From: Odontocerum albicorne
Lineage: Eukaryota > Arthropoda > Insecta > Trichoptera > Odontoceridae
NCBI GenBank assembly: GCA_949825065.1
Contig: OX463849.1
Coordinates: 40,825,852 to 40,889,851, forward strand
Reading direction: 5' to 3'
Length of the DNA: 64,000 nucleotides
Position numbers and translations under genes: made by a program. This document shows, piece after piece, positions 22,631-35,850 of this stretch. Positions within the stretch are counted from its first letter, which is position 1, and the number at the start of each line of letters is the position of its first letter. The notes below the pieces were generated by a model. The model was not told where the DNA came from. It was given only the letters and a program-made list of their open reading frames with translations, and did not search any database.

Positions 22631-22861
22631 TTGATCGATGATTGTTCAAAATATTCCGGCTATTCTAAAAGTGACAGAAAAATTTTCAACGCTTTGTCTC
22701 GAAGCGAAACGATACAATTCGACCCGCACAGCCACCAAGGATGCCTTCGACTTCCCACAAAAATCAGTATACACCGCGCTCGTCGGCGGGAAAGAATCGT
22801 TCTTGGTCATAATAAGAATGCCATATTGCGCGCGCCGGCGATAACTTATACTTTAATTTGA
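22631..22861 (+). other. Unassigned GC-richer segment with overlapping open frames
   Basis: The segment 22680-22850 is clearly richer in G and C than its flanks and carries two overlapping + frames (76 and 68 codons). The second reads MIVQNIPAILKVTEKF then STLCLEAKRYNSTRTATKDA, ending in CARRR. I recognise no domain, and no splice signals favour one frame. It could be a host exon, a viral or transposon relic, or chance. A short inverted relationship to other segments was not seen. Confidence 0.3.
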
Positions 22862-23914
<1,053 letters not shown>

Positions 23915-24029
23915 ATAGTTTCTACAAGTGGACAAAACCTGTGGGAATAAAAGTAAAAATATTTCATCTGTACAAAATAAACACGATTGAATTGTTCAAA
24001 ATGAATGGGTAAATTAAATGTATTATATT

Positions 24030-24310
24030 TTAAACATATTGATTTATTTTAACACTTCATTGCATAATTTTTTTTGTCGGTTTATTGTCATTTGGTAATC
24101 TCTTCCAACTAACCAGATAAATATACAATAAATAAAGTAAGTTATATGTTCAAAAAAAATATAAACTCGTTTATGTATTTGCACTAAATTACAAAATACA
24201 AAATAAAGATAAAAGTGAGATATCACCAATTAAAAGAAAAAAAAGTAGGGATATTGGAGAAAAGTTGAGGATAAATCACGTTACATTACTGACTTCAAAT
24301 AAAAAGTATA
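24030..24310 (+). repeat. Dispersed repeat family I with SINE-A tail piece
   Basis: Matches 12390-12700 at both ends (ttttaacacttcattgcata; gtgagatatcaccaattaaa; cacgttacattactgacttc). A reverse SINE-A tail fragment (cggtttattgtcatttggta, atctcttccaactaaccaga) lies at 24075-24120. Confidence 0.6.
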
Positions 24311-26846
24311 ATATTACATTTACTAATTATTATATTACCAAAAATATTACTCAATAACATTAATACAGTCAATATTAGAACGTTAACGACTAATTGATAT
24401 CTGTTATCAAATTCACAAGGTATTACCAAAAAAGTTTTTGCATTTGTAATAAAATTTAAGACACTGGTTATTATAGCTTTGAGAGAAATCAATATATTAT
24501 ATGTATTATTTACTATGAAGTTATTATTCGGTAAAACATAAAACGATACAAAGTTACTTGACATGCCAGTTAGTATTATTTTGTGCTATCATTTTTTAAT
24601 ATAAATTGAAGCGTTGACCATTATTATTTAATGTAATGAAAAAATCATGAAAAATGTCTGATTGTTAATAAATATCATATCGGTTATAAAAATACAATGA
24701 AGTCATTCTAAGGGATATTAAATATACTATATCGACTGTTTTATGAAAAAGTTCTAATAAACGAACTCAAATTGAAAAAAAGTACTTAAAAAGGCTCGAC
24801 TGGTTGGCTTCAAATATATTTTGAAGTAAATAATTTATAAATGGTAAGTAAATAACATTTTCTATTCTCAGTTACGAATAAAAAGCTGTAAGGAAACCCT
24901 ATAATATATACGCTTATGTCATTGATTAGAAATTAAATTAAAACTCTAATCTTTTTTATATTCTCGGCAGGGCATAAACTAATTAATATTGAATATTTTT
25001 CTCACATCAGTGTATTTTTTTGTAAAGAGAAAGATGATGAAATTTCGTCAATTATCTTATTATGGATAGATTATTTTTAAAATATCAGGATGATTTATAA
25101 AGAGTTATTTAATTATAAATATCTGCTATATATGATATACACCACAAACAATCGAACCCAAGCTTTACAAAGTTCCTAGTTATTGGTACTAGACCACTGA
25201 ATATTTATAAATATTTGTTTTCTCCTATTGAATGTATCAACCTTACTAGATTTTAATACTAAGAGCATCAAAAACTTAAAAGCTTTATCATACAAAAGCA
25301 TTGAAATATCATATTTCAAAGTACATAGGGATTTTAAAAGCCTTATGAATATTGTTGAGACAGAAACTTATTTATAATAGTTACTATAGTTTTAGCACCA
25401 TAAAAAATACAGCTAAATATATAAAGTGTAAATGTACGCCATATCAGCATTTGAAGATATTGTTTTTAAATATTCGTAAAATATAACGATATTTTGGAAG
25501 AGTTGAAATAAAACATTCACAAGTTTGAGAAGACGAGGTTTTAAAAAGGTAACCCGGATGTAGATAGTGAAGGATCTTCTCCCGGGGCTTTGACCTGTCC
25601 ATTAGCCAATTGAGGTAAATGGCAACTTGCCTTACGGAAGAATATTTTTTACTGCTCTATCTCTTATAAAAATGTAAAAAGAAAGAAAAATAGTCTTGAG
25701 TTATTGTTTTGCTAATAAGTCACAACTGCCAATTGTTGTATATTTGTATACAAATACATTTATTTCTTTTTTCTTTTACCTCCTGAGAGGAGCCTATTGT
25801 ATATAAATACATATAACCAAACTAAGTATTTTGTGAGGTAGGCAAATAAAACAGATTTCCACAGTCTTCTACCTAGATGCGTTTTGTTACTTCCTCTATA
25901 TTCGTACAGAATAATCTTAATAAGTCTTCTTTCTAACTCTAATATTTTCGTAAAATCTTGTCCACTTTATTCAGTCACATAAAAAAGAGATTATTAAAAT
26001 GTGTATAAAATAAATATTATTTATTTAAAATGGAATTTTACAAAATAAAAATCCAATAACAATTGCATGATACAATCTGAATAAAAAATCATGAAAATAG
26101 TTAAATGACAATTTTCTAAATATGTTTTAATAGAAAATTATATAATTTATTAAAGTAGTTAAACCACGGACTTGACTTTTTTGGAGCAACTTTAATCTGT
26201 GAAAGATAAATTAAATATATTAGTTTTAGAAATACATACGTATATTTTACCAATTTCGTAAGTCAAAAGTATATGCAATACCACTTTGATTTGAAGTTGA
26301 AATACATATTCAATTTAATTTGAATTGAATTAAAAATAGAGGATCGATTATTTTTAACAATCAATTTTTTATTTTGAAATAATTTCAAATTTGAATATAT
26401 TATAATGTTTTCCTTGTTAACATTTTATTTTTCATTGTTAAAAATGTATGAAATAATGAATGTAATAATGGTATAACTGAAGTAATTCAAACGAATACTT
26501 CAACGCAAAGGAACACACGAAACCTATAATTTCCGAATGCATTCCAAAATCACTATTGTTAATATATATATATAATAATATAAGAGTATATGCTGAATAA
26601 ACAATAAATATTTATTCAGTAGACTACTTTTAGTTTTTAAATTTATTATGCACTGAAAAAATTTACGGTGTTCATAACTAGTTTTAATTTTCTTAATTTA
26701 ATTTTCATTTCATGGAATACGCTTGTAATCCTACATGTAATGAACCATAATATTATGCCTTAAAAAATACGAAAATAAATGTTTTGTTTGCAAGTTAGAT
26801 ATAATCCGATACCATCTTCATTTTAAGAAGAATTAACTTTTTACCT
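24311..26846. other. Long AT-rich stretch, nothing coding seen
   Basis: Only a decayed minus-strand SINE-A head is suspected (25145-25200: aatcgaacccaagctttaca, then tagaccactgaat). Position 25540-25640 is locally GC-richer without recognisable content. Confidence 0.5.
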
Positions 26847-26930
26847 CACGATGACTTTCTTGGCTTAGTTGGTAAGATAATTGTCTTCTACCTGGATGTT
26901 TAGGATTCAATCAGAGATTTTTTAAAATTG
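26847..26930 (+). repeat. SINE-A head fragment
   Basis: ggcttagttggtaagataat gives the A-box region and ggatgtttaggattcaatca a decayed B-box. The body is missing. Confidence 0.65.
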
Positions 26931-29326
26931 TTTCGTGGCAGTATGCCCTCACACAAACATGGTTTCGAATATTGTAAATTACGTTAAAAAACAAAATACT
27001 TAAAAAAATGTAAATTTAAATAATATAGTATATTTTCACAAAATTAGTGTTGTTCAAATTAAGCTGCGGAAGTCATTGATTCGTTATTTCAGAACGATGA
27101 CATTATTTTTAAAACACTTAACTTAATTGAAAATGACAAAATATATGTCGATAGTTATTCTCTTCCGATGAACATTTTATTTAATATTTTTTAAAAGTAT
27201 ACATAGTTATTTGTATCAAAGATTTAAGATTATTCCCTTCCAATTATTTTAATGGAAGTCAAAAAATGCGTATGGTTTATGGCGCAAGTACAAATGCTAT
27301 TTGACAAATACTTTCATATTTAATTTTTGTTATTTTTACAAATAGTAAATCTTATAACAGACTTAATTTGTTTAAATAAAATGGTATATTCCAAACCTAA
27401 AAGGTACTCGTCATCATTTCTTGAACATAAGTATTATAAAATCTGAACATATGTTATTATTAGTAAATCATCTTAATACTGATTTTAATAATGTTATTGC
27501 TTAAAATTCAAGGAGTTTTCACTGAAGTGAAATTTGAACATTAAAATATATTCGCCTTTTTATATTATTTGATTTAAAAAATATATTGAAAATTACCACT
27601 TCATATATTTTTTTCAATTCCTGGTTTTAAATTATGTTTTCAAATATAGACAAATAGTAAAATAATTTGATGAAATATTAAAATATAAAAAATATATATT
27701 TCTGGAATACTCCTCTATTATCATGTAACAAAAATGATTCAACGGCTGTTTGAAAAACTGGATTGAAGTTGAACATTTCAAAGTTCACTTCAGTATCTCT
27801 TAGATCATAATTAAAAATGAACCATAGATTCAATGTTATGGGGTCTGACCCCGGCAAGATTCGATTAAAATCGTAATTTGGATAGGCGGAACTCCAGTAA
27901 ATCACAACGATTTTTTGTCTACCTTAAATATACTCGGAATTCTAGTATCGAGTGCTTATAAATACAATCCCTAAATCAAAACTGGAAAAGTTCCTCTAAG
28001 ATTAGGGTTTTGAGTTTATTTGAATTTTGACCATTTTTTTAACAAATTCCGCTGTTAATATTTGTAAATTTTGAGATGTTTTTTGTGTGCATTTTACATT
28101 TTGTCTGCTTATGTGAAGAAAAGCTCATGAAAAATAACTTTTGAGGTTTTACCTTTTTGTATTGTTCATTATAAGATAAATTTTTATTTCATAATAACCT
28201 AGAGATTTGCCCAAACAATACACGCAACATTAACGGATAACCAATTATTGGCATTACGGTTATACTCAATATCTTTCAGACATCGTTATATCTGAATTTA
28301 TACATTGACGCGTATGCCCAGCCCTTTATAAATTCTAAAGCAGAGGACTCTTCAAATGAAAAAATATTACGAAAGAAAGCTTTGTAAGTTTTTGACAAAT
28401 TATCTGTGTGATGTTATATTTCTTATATTCGATGATGATGTTGTCCAACATAATAATTATTTTTTTGTTTTATTATTATGATATAATACCAAATATTTAT
28501 TTCATTTATTTTCAAAAACTTATTTTTTAGTTTAAAAAAATCTGATTTAAAATATTTCGAAGCACGCTTATTCATACTTGATAAATTTAAAACATTTGTT
28601 TCAAAATGATATAAAATAACAATTAAAAATGAAATATATTTTACTATAATGAAAATATTTCTTGTTATATACTTGTATCATTAGTTAGAGACAAAAAATT
28701 TTTTTTCGCCAAAAATAAGATTTTAAAATATGATTCATAAAATATGGTTTATGTTTATGAATTTTTATCTGAGTAATGTTTAAAGATACATTAAGAGTGT
28801 GTAAATAAATATGTACAGTTTTTTAAAAAACCTTTTCGAAAACCACATTGTAAGATAATATGAATAATTTTCACATATTGCTCTTGGTAATGGAATTTTA
28901 TAATAACAGGGTTAAAGAAACAAGATTCATAATAGTGATATAATGGACGGAAACCGGTTGTGAACAAACTCAAAATTTCCATCAACCGAAAAAAAGTTCT
29001 GTTGTTAAATCCTTCACTTATCAGTTTGTTAACATAATCTTAAAACCGATCTTAATCGCTTTAAACATACATTACTTTGGTTAACTAAATTATTATAATA
29101 CGGTCATAATCATTGGCGGCGATTCAACTTTCGGTGGGTCTTGGTTTATTGCAGGAATTTTCGGAACTCGTCCATATCGTCATGCAAACCACAAACTAGA
29201 TCATTTAATCGATTTTTTAATATTAATTATAAACTTTTTCTTCTCATTCATCATCACCTGATGAAAAAGACACAGATCTTAGAAACTAGTAGTGAGTACA
29301 AAGTAAAGTAATGTCATATGTTGTTA
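26931..29326. other. Long AT-rich stretch, nothing coding seen
   Basis: No gene, SINE or tandem array was recognised in this 2.4 kb. The minus-strand open frames at 27678 and 28791 have no family resemblance. Confidence 0.5.
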
Positions 29327-29583
29327 ATAGTTAAGGCATTAACGTTGTGGAAGTTTAAAGACATTGTAATTTATTTTTATCAAACAATGTTTATTCCACT
29401 TTTTAGTATCGGTATAACCCTACCGGTTTCAAGGATTTCATCTCATCTTCAGGGGAGCACAAACAAGTCTTGTTTGTGCTCCCCTGAAGATGAGGGGAAA
29501 GCCTTGAAACCGGTAGGGTTATACCGTTACAAAAAAGTGGAATAAACAGTGTTTGATAAAAATAAATTACAAAGTAATGTCAT
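29327..29583. repeat. Palindromic (foldback) repeat, family J
   Basis: The two halves are near-perfect reverse complements around position 29470 (acaaacaag t cttgtttgt), with arms of about 110 bp reaching 29360 and 29583. The arms carry ctaccggtttcaaggatttc and ttttatcaaacaatgtttat. The start (gttaaggcattaacgttgtg) is shared with copies at 30209 and 31705. Open frames here are produced by the palindrome. Each right arm holds CTGAAGA...GAAAC and a CGGTA/TACCG hairpin (see findings). Confidence 0.9.
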
Positions 29584-29759
29584 ATTAATTTTATTAAATA
29601 AAAAACAATAAATAACATGACATTAAAGCAAACGAAGTTATTTTTCCTAATTAAAGTTATCATCTGTTATTTTGCGCAATTTTTTTTTTCGACGTATCTT
29701 TCAAACAACAATACTTTAACGTTTGTGTAAAATAAATAAAGATGTTGAAATAACAACTG

Positions 29760-30150
29760 AAAAGAGCCGAATAAATACTATATAAATGCATAAGTATATG
29801 GGGTGGCAATGTATGACAGACTATGGAATGAAGTTATTAGGGATGAACGTAGACTTATGGTTGATATATTGAGTAAGCACTCTGAGATAGTTTGGGAATG
29901 TAGAACGAAGGAATAAAAAGAGAACATCACAAATGTGAGTGAATAGTGTTGTAGAGGAATATTAAGGAACACACGGTTGAATCAAGTGAGGAATATTTTG
30001 AAAGAATGAAATATAAGAAATAAAAGAAACCGTAGGAGCTGTATGAGAAGGTGCATATATTTGGAAGATACGAAATATGTGTTTGAGATAATATAGTCTG
30101 GTGGTCCATCGTCTCTGCCTACCCCAGCAGCAAAACGGTAGAATTATATT
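29760..30150 (+). pseudogene. LINE ORF2 C-terminal remnant
   Basis: A decayed relative of 14786 and 51740. Plus-strand pieces read gccgaataaatactatataa (compare gccgaattaatactgtacaa), then aatgtagaacgaaggaataa, a gaaagaatgaaatataagaa block and ctctgcctaccccagcagca at the 3' end. Stops in every frame. Many apparent minus-strand frames are shadows of it. Confidence 0.62.
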
Positions 30151-30208
30151 CATTGTACCTTAATTAAGGTTAAAAATAAACTGATAAAATAATATTATCT
30201 ATATATTA

Positions 30209-30425
30209 TTTATAGTTAAGGCATTAACGTTGTGGAAGTTTAAAGACATTGTAATTTGTTCTATCAAACACCGTTTATTCCACTTTATGTACCGGTATAA
30301 CCTGTTTGTGCTTCCTGCTCATTGTTTGTGCTCCCTGATGTTGAGGGGAAAACTTTGAAACCGGTAGGGTTATACCGTTACATAAAGTGGAATAAACAGT
30401 GTTTGATAAAACAAATTGCAATGTA
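30209..30425. repeat. Family J copy
   Basis: Starts tagttaaggcattaacgttg, continues gaagtttaaagacattgtaa, and ends tggaataaacagtgtttgat. The central palindrome is rearranged (gtttgtgcttcctgctcatt then gtttgtgctccctgatgttg). Confidence 0.85.
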
Positions 30426-31704
30426 TTATCTATGTATTTTATAAAATATAAGTTATTTTCAAAAAGCCATTTTTTATCACGAGTGTTTAAAATTTGTTTT
30501 TCCGTTTTACCGGTTTCAGAGTGTGTTTTTTATTTTATATCTTATTTGTTTTTACTTCTGGTGCCAATCAGGTTTTGACTTCTATCATTGGAAATCACAT
30601 AAGGTATCCACCTAAGGTAGTCCAAACCCAAATCCTTTGCTAGCTGGAATATCTCTCAAACTGCAACGTCCAAAATTTTTAATGAAAAATGAGATGGGGA
30701 ATTGAGGAAAAAAAATTCTTGAGTTTTTTCTTAAATATCAATAAGTATGAAAAATGTCTGATGGAGCTTTGAAGGCTGTTCCTTTTTAATTGTTTTGTTT
30801 TTTAACGTCTTATTTAAAGAACAAAAATATTTTCACAGTTAGTTTTCAGGAGTTTAATGTTTCAATTTATATATTCGTATTATTGTAATACTCACGGGGT
30901 CATACGCCTATTAATGAGAAGACCTTATTTCTTTGATTAATTCCTAATTTCATGTTTAAATAATTAAACTAAAAACAATTTTGTTCTAATATTTAAAAAA
31001 AAAACTCGACGTGTAACCATCTAATGAAAAATTAAAAATATTCATCAAATTGAAGTTGTTTCTCCTGAGAAGTGGATTGATTCCATTGCTGATTTTTTTA
31101 AATTAAGTTTTGTCTGGATCGATTGCAAATCTAGAACACTTGTTTAAGATCTGTTTAGAAGATTTATTTAAATTCATTTATCACTTTCAAATAAAAATCT
31201 AGTTTATTCAAATATAAGAAGCCGCTACAATTCAATTATGATTGATTAAAATTACACGATTTTTTGCAGTGATAAAATTTAAATTAACATTCATTCCAAA
31301 GTGCAAAGTGTTTAATAAAACCCCTTGGTTTGATTTTTAATTAAAGCAACATATTGATACAATTTTGATAACATTAATTTTTATTTGTAAATTTAGTCAG
31401 AGCTTAATATTATATATTCCGTTGAACACTAATCATATATGAATTTATTTTCTTGTAACGGTTCAATGATGCCGATATTTTTTTGCAAGATTTTTCTAGT
31501 ACATGACTATTTATGAGTTCATCTACTCATTGTCTCAATAAGCTTAAAAATTAAGCTCTTTTAGAAAAAAACATATATTTAACCCAACTTCGGTTTTAAC
31601 AATACGATAAAAGACTTGAAGGGTTAACTGTGGTAGTTAAATCTATTTAAGAGCCAAAAATTAATCCGAAAAATGTTTCCAAACGGAATATTTTTAATTA
31701 TTAT
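30426..31704. other. Anonymous AT-rich sequence
   Basis: A weak SINE-A-like trace at 31080-31145 (ggattgattccattgctga). Nothing else recognised. Confidence 0.45.
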
Positions 31705-32050
31705 TTATAGTTAAGGTATTAACATTGTAGAGGTTTAAAGACACCATAATTTGTTTTATCAAACACTGTTTATTCCATTGTAATTTATTTTTATCAAACA
31801 TTGTTAATTCCACTTTTTTGTGACGGTATAACCCTACCGGTTTCAAGGCTTTCACCTCATCTTCAGGGGAGCACAAACAAGACTAAATGCTGTTCGAACT
31901 GGTACCGATATACACGCTTCAACGGTTGGGGGCTGAGGGAACTGTTTATTCCTCTTTATGTAACGGTATACCCCTACCAGTTTCAAGGTTTTCACTGATA
32001 TACCGTTATAAAAAGTGGAATAAAAAGTGTTTGATAAAACAAATTACAAT
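31705..32050. repeat. Family J copy, expanded and rearranged
   Basis: Starts tagttaaggtattaacattg. The ttttatcaaacactgtttat block is duplicated. Both arms are present but separated by an unrelated insert (31880-31940, ctaaatgctgttcgaactgg). It ends gtggaataaaaagtgtttga. Confidence 0.82.
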
Positions 32051-32399
32051 ATTTTAAGTGTTGGAAGACATTTTCGAAATGAAGTATTAATGATTTCACA
32101 CATTTACTTAAATCTTCATTTTATGGTGTACAATATAGTGAGTTTATTGCGAAGTGACAATCTCTTCCTACCAAATAAAAATAGTTGTAGTAAAATATTA
32201 GAATTTAACGTTAATACCAAAATTACGAAAGTTAAGTAAAAATTAGCAATAAAATGAACAAATACAAAGTTAACAAGATAATTAATGGATATTGGAAAAC
32301 AGATAATGGAAACCAGCAAAAAACGCTCCTTGCCACAGGTGGGAGATGAAATTTTTTTATTTGCTTTGTGAAGTACACCCATAATGACGCTAATCTCTT

Positions 32400-32600
32400 A
32401 TATTAACAAAACTGGAACCAGAGTCTAAGAGCATGGACAGTTGAATATGACAGAAAAACATGACATTACGAAATTAATCTACACGTAAAAGAAGGAAAAG
32501 TGAACACAATATGTATGGACGTTACAAATGTAAAAGTTATGTGCAAGGATAAAATTTGACCTCTGCCTTCCCCAATAGGAATACTGCGTGATGGGGATTA
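32400..32600 (+). pseudogene. LINE ORF2 C-terminal remnant, heavily decayed
   Basis: gaacacaatatgtatggacg and gacctctgccttccccaata, then gtgatgg, resemble the end of the relics at 15200 and 46250. No frame is open. Identification rests on nucleotide similarity only. A SINE-A tail piece lies just upstream (32127-32175). Confidence 0.45.
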
Positions 32601-32740
32601 TGATTATGAATGTGTTCAGTAATAATGAAGGATTATTTCAGATCGTTCCGTTTATGATTTTTTCTCGACAAAATTTAATTTTAGGCAATTCATTGACTGA
32701 TTTGAATAATTAAAAAAAGAATCTATTTAATATACTATTT

Positions 32741-33125
32741 TCTGTCTCCCTCCTCCCCAGCTTCCTTACACATATCATATACTATTTTCCATCTCTCTCC
32801 TCCCCAGCTTCCTTACACATGTCATATACTATCCTTAATGACTTCAGTTGACTTCAATTGTATTACTTGTGTTTTCCGTCTCTCTCCTCCCCAGCTTCCT
32901 TACACATGTCATATACTATCCTTAATGACTTCAGTTGACTTCAATTGTATTACTTGTGTTTTCCGTCTCTCTCCTCCCCAGCTTCCTTACACATGTCATA
33001 TACTACGCTTAATGACTTCAGTTGACTTCATTTGTATTACTTGTGTTTTCCGTCTCTCTTCTCCTCAGCTTCCTTACACATGTCATATACTATCCTTAAT
33101 GACTTCAATTGTATTATTTGAGTTT
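32741..33125 (+). repeat. Tandem array, 87-bp unit (29 codons), splice-acceptor-like
   Basis: About four copies. Each unit holds ctctctcctccccagcttcc, then ttacacatgtcatatactat, then cttaatgacttcagttgact. The unit length is a multiple of three, so a 113-codon frame at 32838-33179 stays open with a repeating 29-residue pattern (TSVDFNCITCVFRLSPPQLP ...). Every unit has a pyrimidine tract ending in CAG, the form of a 3' splice site. I do not think this is a protein gene: no signal, domain or codon preference supports it. Confidence 0.9.
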
Positions 33126-33309
33126 TATTTCAGTTTCGCCAATTGCTTATGTTTAAATTCATTATGGGTTTACTGTTAAATATTATACTTCACTTATGAG
33201 TCGTATTGTTCTGTTAAATTCTTGAATAATAAAAATATAAAAGAAAAAAATAGAAGGTATGGAAAATAAAAAAAAAGTTATCTTACTATTACATATAATG
33301 TATTATTAT

Positions 33310-33480
33310 ACACTTTCATTAAATATAGTACTATCTGGCGAGTTTATGGCTATACAACACACCAGAGAGGTGTAAAACAAGCTGTTCTTGAAAACCAACC
33401 GGGAACCTTTTTATTTAATTTGGGTACCAACGAGATTCGAACTCATAACCCCTAAGATGAAAGACAGGCATGTTATGAAA
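33310..33480 (-). repeat. SINE-A copy
   Basis: Minus-strand B-box (gagttcgaatctcgttggta), body relics and the tail tggcgagtttatggctatac on the plus strand. The A-box half is diverged. Confidence 0.72.
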
Positions 33481-33834
33481 CAAATATTGTCTCAAGTTTT
33501 CTTGCAAACCGATACATTCGGATACTACTGTAGCTGCCAGATGGGATTAGATTTTTTGTGTTGGTCTTTTTTAAGTTAATTATGTTTTTTTTAGATTTTT
33601 TGCCTTTTGAGTATTTCTATAGCTGTGTAGAATATTCCATCATATTTGCAACCAATTTCTTGATTTGTTTTAGTCGTTAACAGCGTACTGTTAGTAATTT
33701 AAACTAGGTAATTTTACTATTGCCACAGTCATATTATTATTACGTAATATTTAACGAATTGATGTTTTTTACTTTTGGTTTACGTTCTTTTTCTCTAGTA
33801 TTGGATCAGTCTTTGTCAGCTTAAATTTTTTAGA

Positions 33835-34090
33835 TATATCGGTGGCGTGCACAGCTTTAGAAAGCACTTGAGACAGCCCTTTTTGGAAACTCTTATCTAA
33901 ATTTGTGATTATATATGAAAACTGCAAACATACATTATGCTCCACCTAAAGCCGAATGTATTACTATGACATATCAGAAGATCTACAAAGTTTTCTTTGT
34001 AGTTCATCTTCGTTTGGTAATTTTTCTGCGTTTTTCTTACCAAATATGTTTTTCTAAATATATGCAGATGCGGGGAAGTGCCTAAACTAA
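33835..34090 (+). repeat. Dispersed repeat family F
   Basis: Matches 11870 (direct) and 42360 (inverted): gctttagaaagcacttgaga, gctccacctaaagccgaatg, tattactatgacatatcaga, gttttctttgtagttcatct, ttttcttaccaaatatgttt. This copy lacks the hexamer present in the 42360 copy. Confidence 0.8.
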
Positions 34091-35088
34091 TGACAGTATC
34101 CACCATATTCCTAATTATACAGTATTTATTTTTGTTGTAAATATTTTTAATCTGTCAATAATAGTGGGTTTGAATTCAGAGTTTTGAGTACTCTTGAAAA
34201 CAGTTAGTTTTCTAAACGGCCCCATATAAATTCTCCGGTTATTATTATTATTATCAAAATATATGTTTATAGAAGAAGTACGTACGATAAATACGTTTTA
34301 ATATAACGTTTTTTTCATTAATAACAATTAGTTTTATCTTCAGGATGTATTTGTTCTTATTCTATGGATAAAAGGTTGATTAATTATTGTAAATTATATG
34401 AAGGTAAATTTAGAAATTGATATCTTAAACTTTTTTATTCATTCCTTTTTTAGGACTATTTGTTGACATAAAATAAGTTCTGCGAAATAAGTAACATAGA
34501 TATACATAAACAGCGATTATTACTGTGAGGTAAGTGATAATTTACTATATAAGTAAATGAAAATTGTATCAATTTCCAACTGATGTCAATTTTAGAAAGA
34601 ATGAAAAATACCTTAACCTGGCGTCGTAACGAAATATTCCCACATAAACCTTTCGTCGTATAATTGACTGGCCCACTTATAATATCATGGGTGGGTCTCA
34701 ATTCCAGCACTTCCGAATACAAAAAAACATTGCAAGTTATTTTTATGCGATGTTCTTAATTGTGAAGAAGTCAGGAAGGCGGGGGTACATAGATTTACAT
34801 TATGTGTTACATAGAAATATTAAGTTCAGTTTATATTACTTTCTTTATTCTTACTCTCTATTTATTGGTAGATATGTGATACCATGTTGATTTAGTTTCT
34901 TGCTTGTATTGTCGCTTTTATAGTATCATCTCAAAGATATCGCTTTAAGTATCAGTCACTATGTTAAATTACGACTCGTTTTGTTTTTACTTAATTATCA
35001 GAAGTATCTATTTGTGTGCTTTATCTCAAACATTGGTTATAATTTCATTAGAAAACTTCCTGAAAGAGGAAGACTGAGTTGTATGATT
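34091..35088. other. Anonymous AT-rich sequence
   Basis: No feature recognised. Open frames at 34456-34890 on both strands are short and unlike known families. Confidence 0.45.
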
Positions 35089-35850
35089 GGATCAAGTTAC
35101 TTATAGTTAATCAAGTATATTCAATTTTGACGGAAGTAGAGAATGATTAGATATAGTTACTTACTCGTATAGTTAATTAAGTATATTCAATTTTGACGGA
35201 AGTAGAGTATGATTAAGTAAAGTTACTTATAGTTAATCAAGTATATTAAATTTTGACGGAAGTAGAGTATGATTAGATAAAGTTACTTATAGTTGATCAA
35301 GTATATTCAATTTTGACGGAAGTAGAGAATGATTAGATATAGTTACTTACTCGTATAGTTAATTAAGTATATTCAATTTTGACGGAAGTAGAGTATGATT
35401 AAGTAAAGTTACTTATAGTTAATCAAGTATATTAAATTTTGACGGAAGTAGAGTATGATTAGATAAAGTTACTTATAGTTAATCAAGTATATTCAATTTT
35501 GACGGAAGTAGAGTATGATTAGATAAAGTTACTTATAGTTAATCAAGTATATTCAATTTTGACGGAAGTAGAGTATGATTAGATAAAGTTACTTATAGTT
35601 GATCAAGTATATTCAATTTTGACGGAAGTAGAGAATGATTAGATATAGTTACTTACTCGTATAGTTAATTAAGTATATTCAATTTTGACGGAAGTAGAGT
35701 ATGATTAAGTAAAGTTACTTATAGTTAATCAAGTATATTAAATTTTGACGGAAGTAGAGCATGATTAGATAAAGTTACTTATAGTTAATCAAGTATATTC
35801 CATTTTGACGGAATTAGAGTATGATAAGATCAAGTATATTACATGTTGGT
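35089..35850. repeat. Minisatellite, 60/66-bp units with higher-order pattern
   Basis: About twelve units built around ttttgacggaagtagagtat and gttacttatagttaatcaag. Three variants recur in the fixed order A-B-C three times, giving a higher-order unit of about 186 bp. Each B unit is 66 bp because it carries ttactcgtatagtt where other units have ttatagtt. The last unit is degraded. Confidence 0.95.

Noticed and set aside
29318..29545. 75-codon frame with a repeated HLQGSTNKSCLCSPEDEGKA-type sequence
   Set aside because: The frame runs through a palindromic repeat that occurs again at 30209 and 31705 with frame disruptions.
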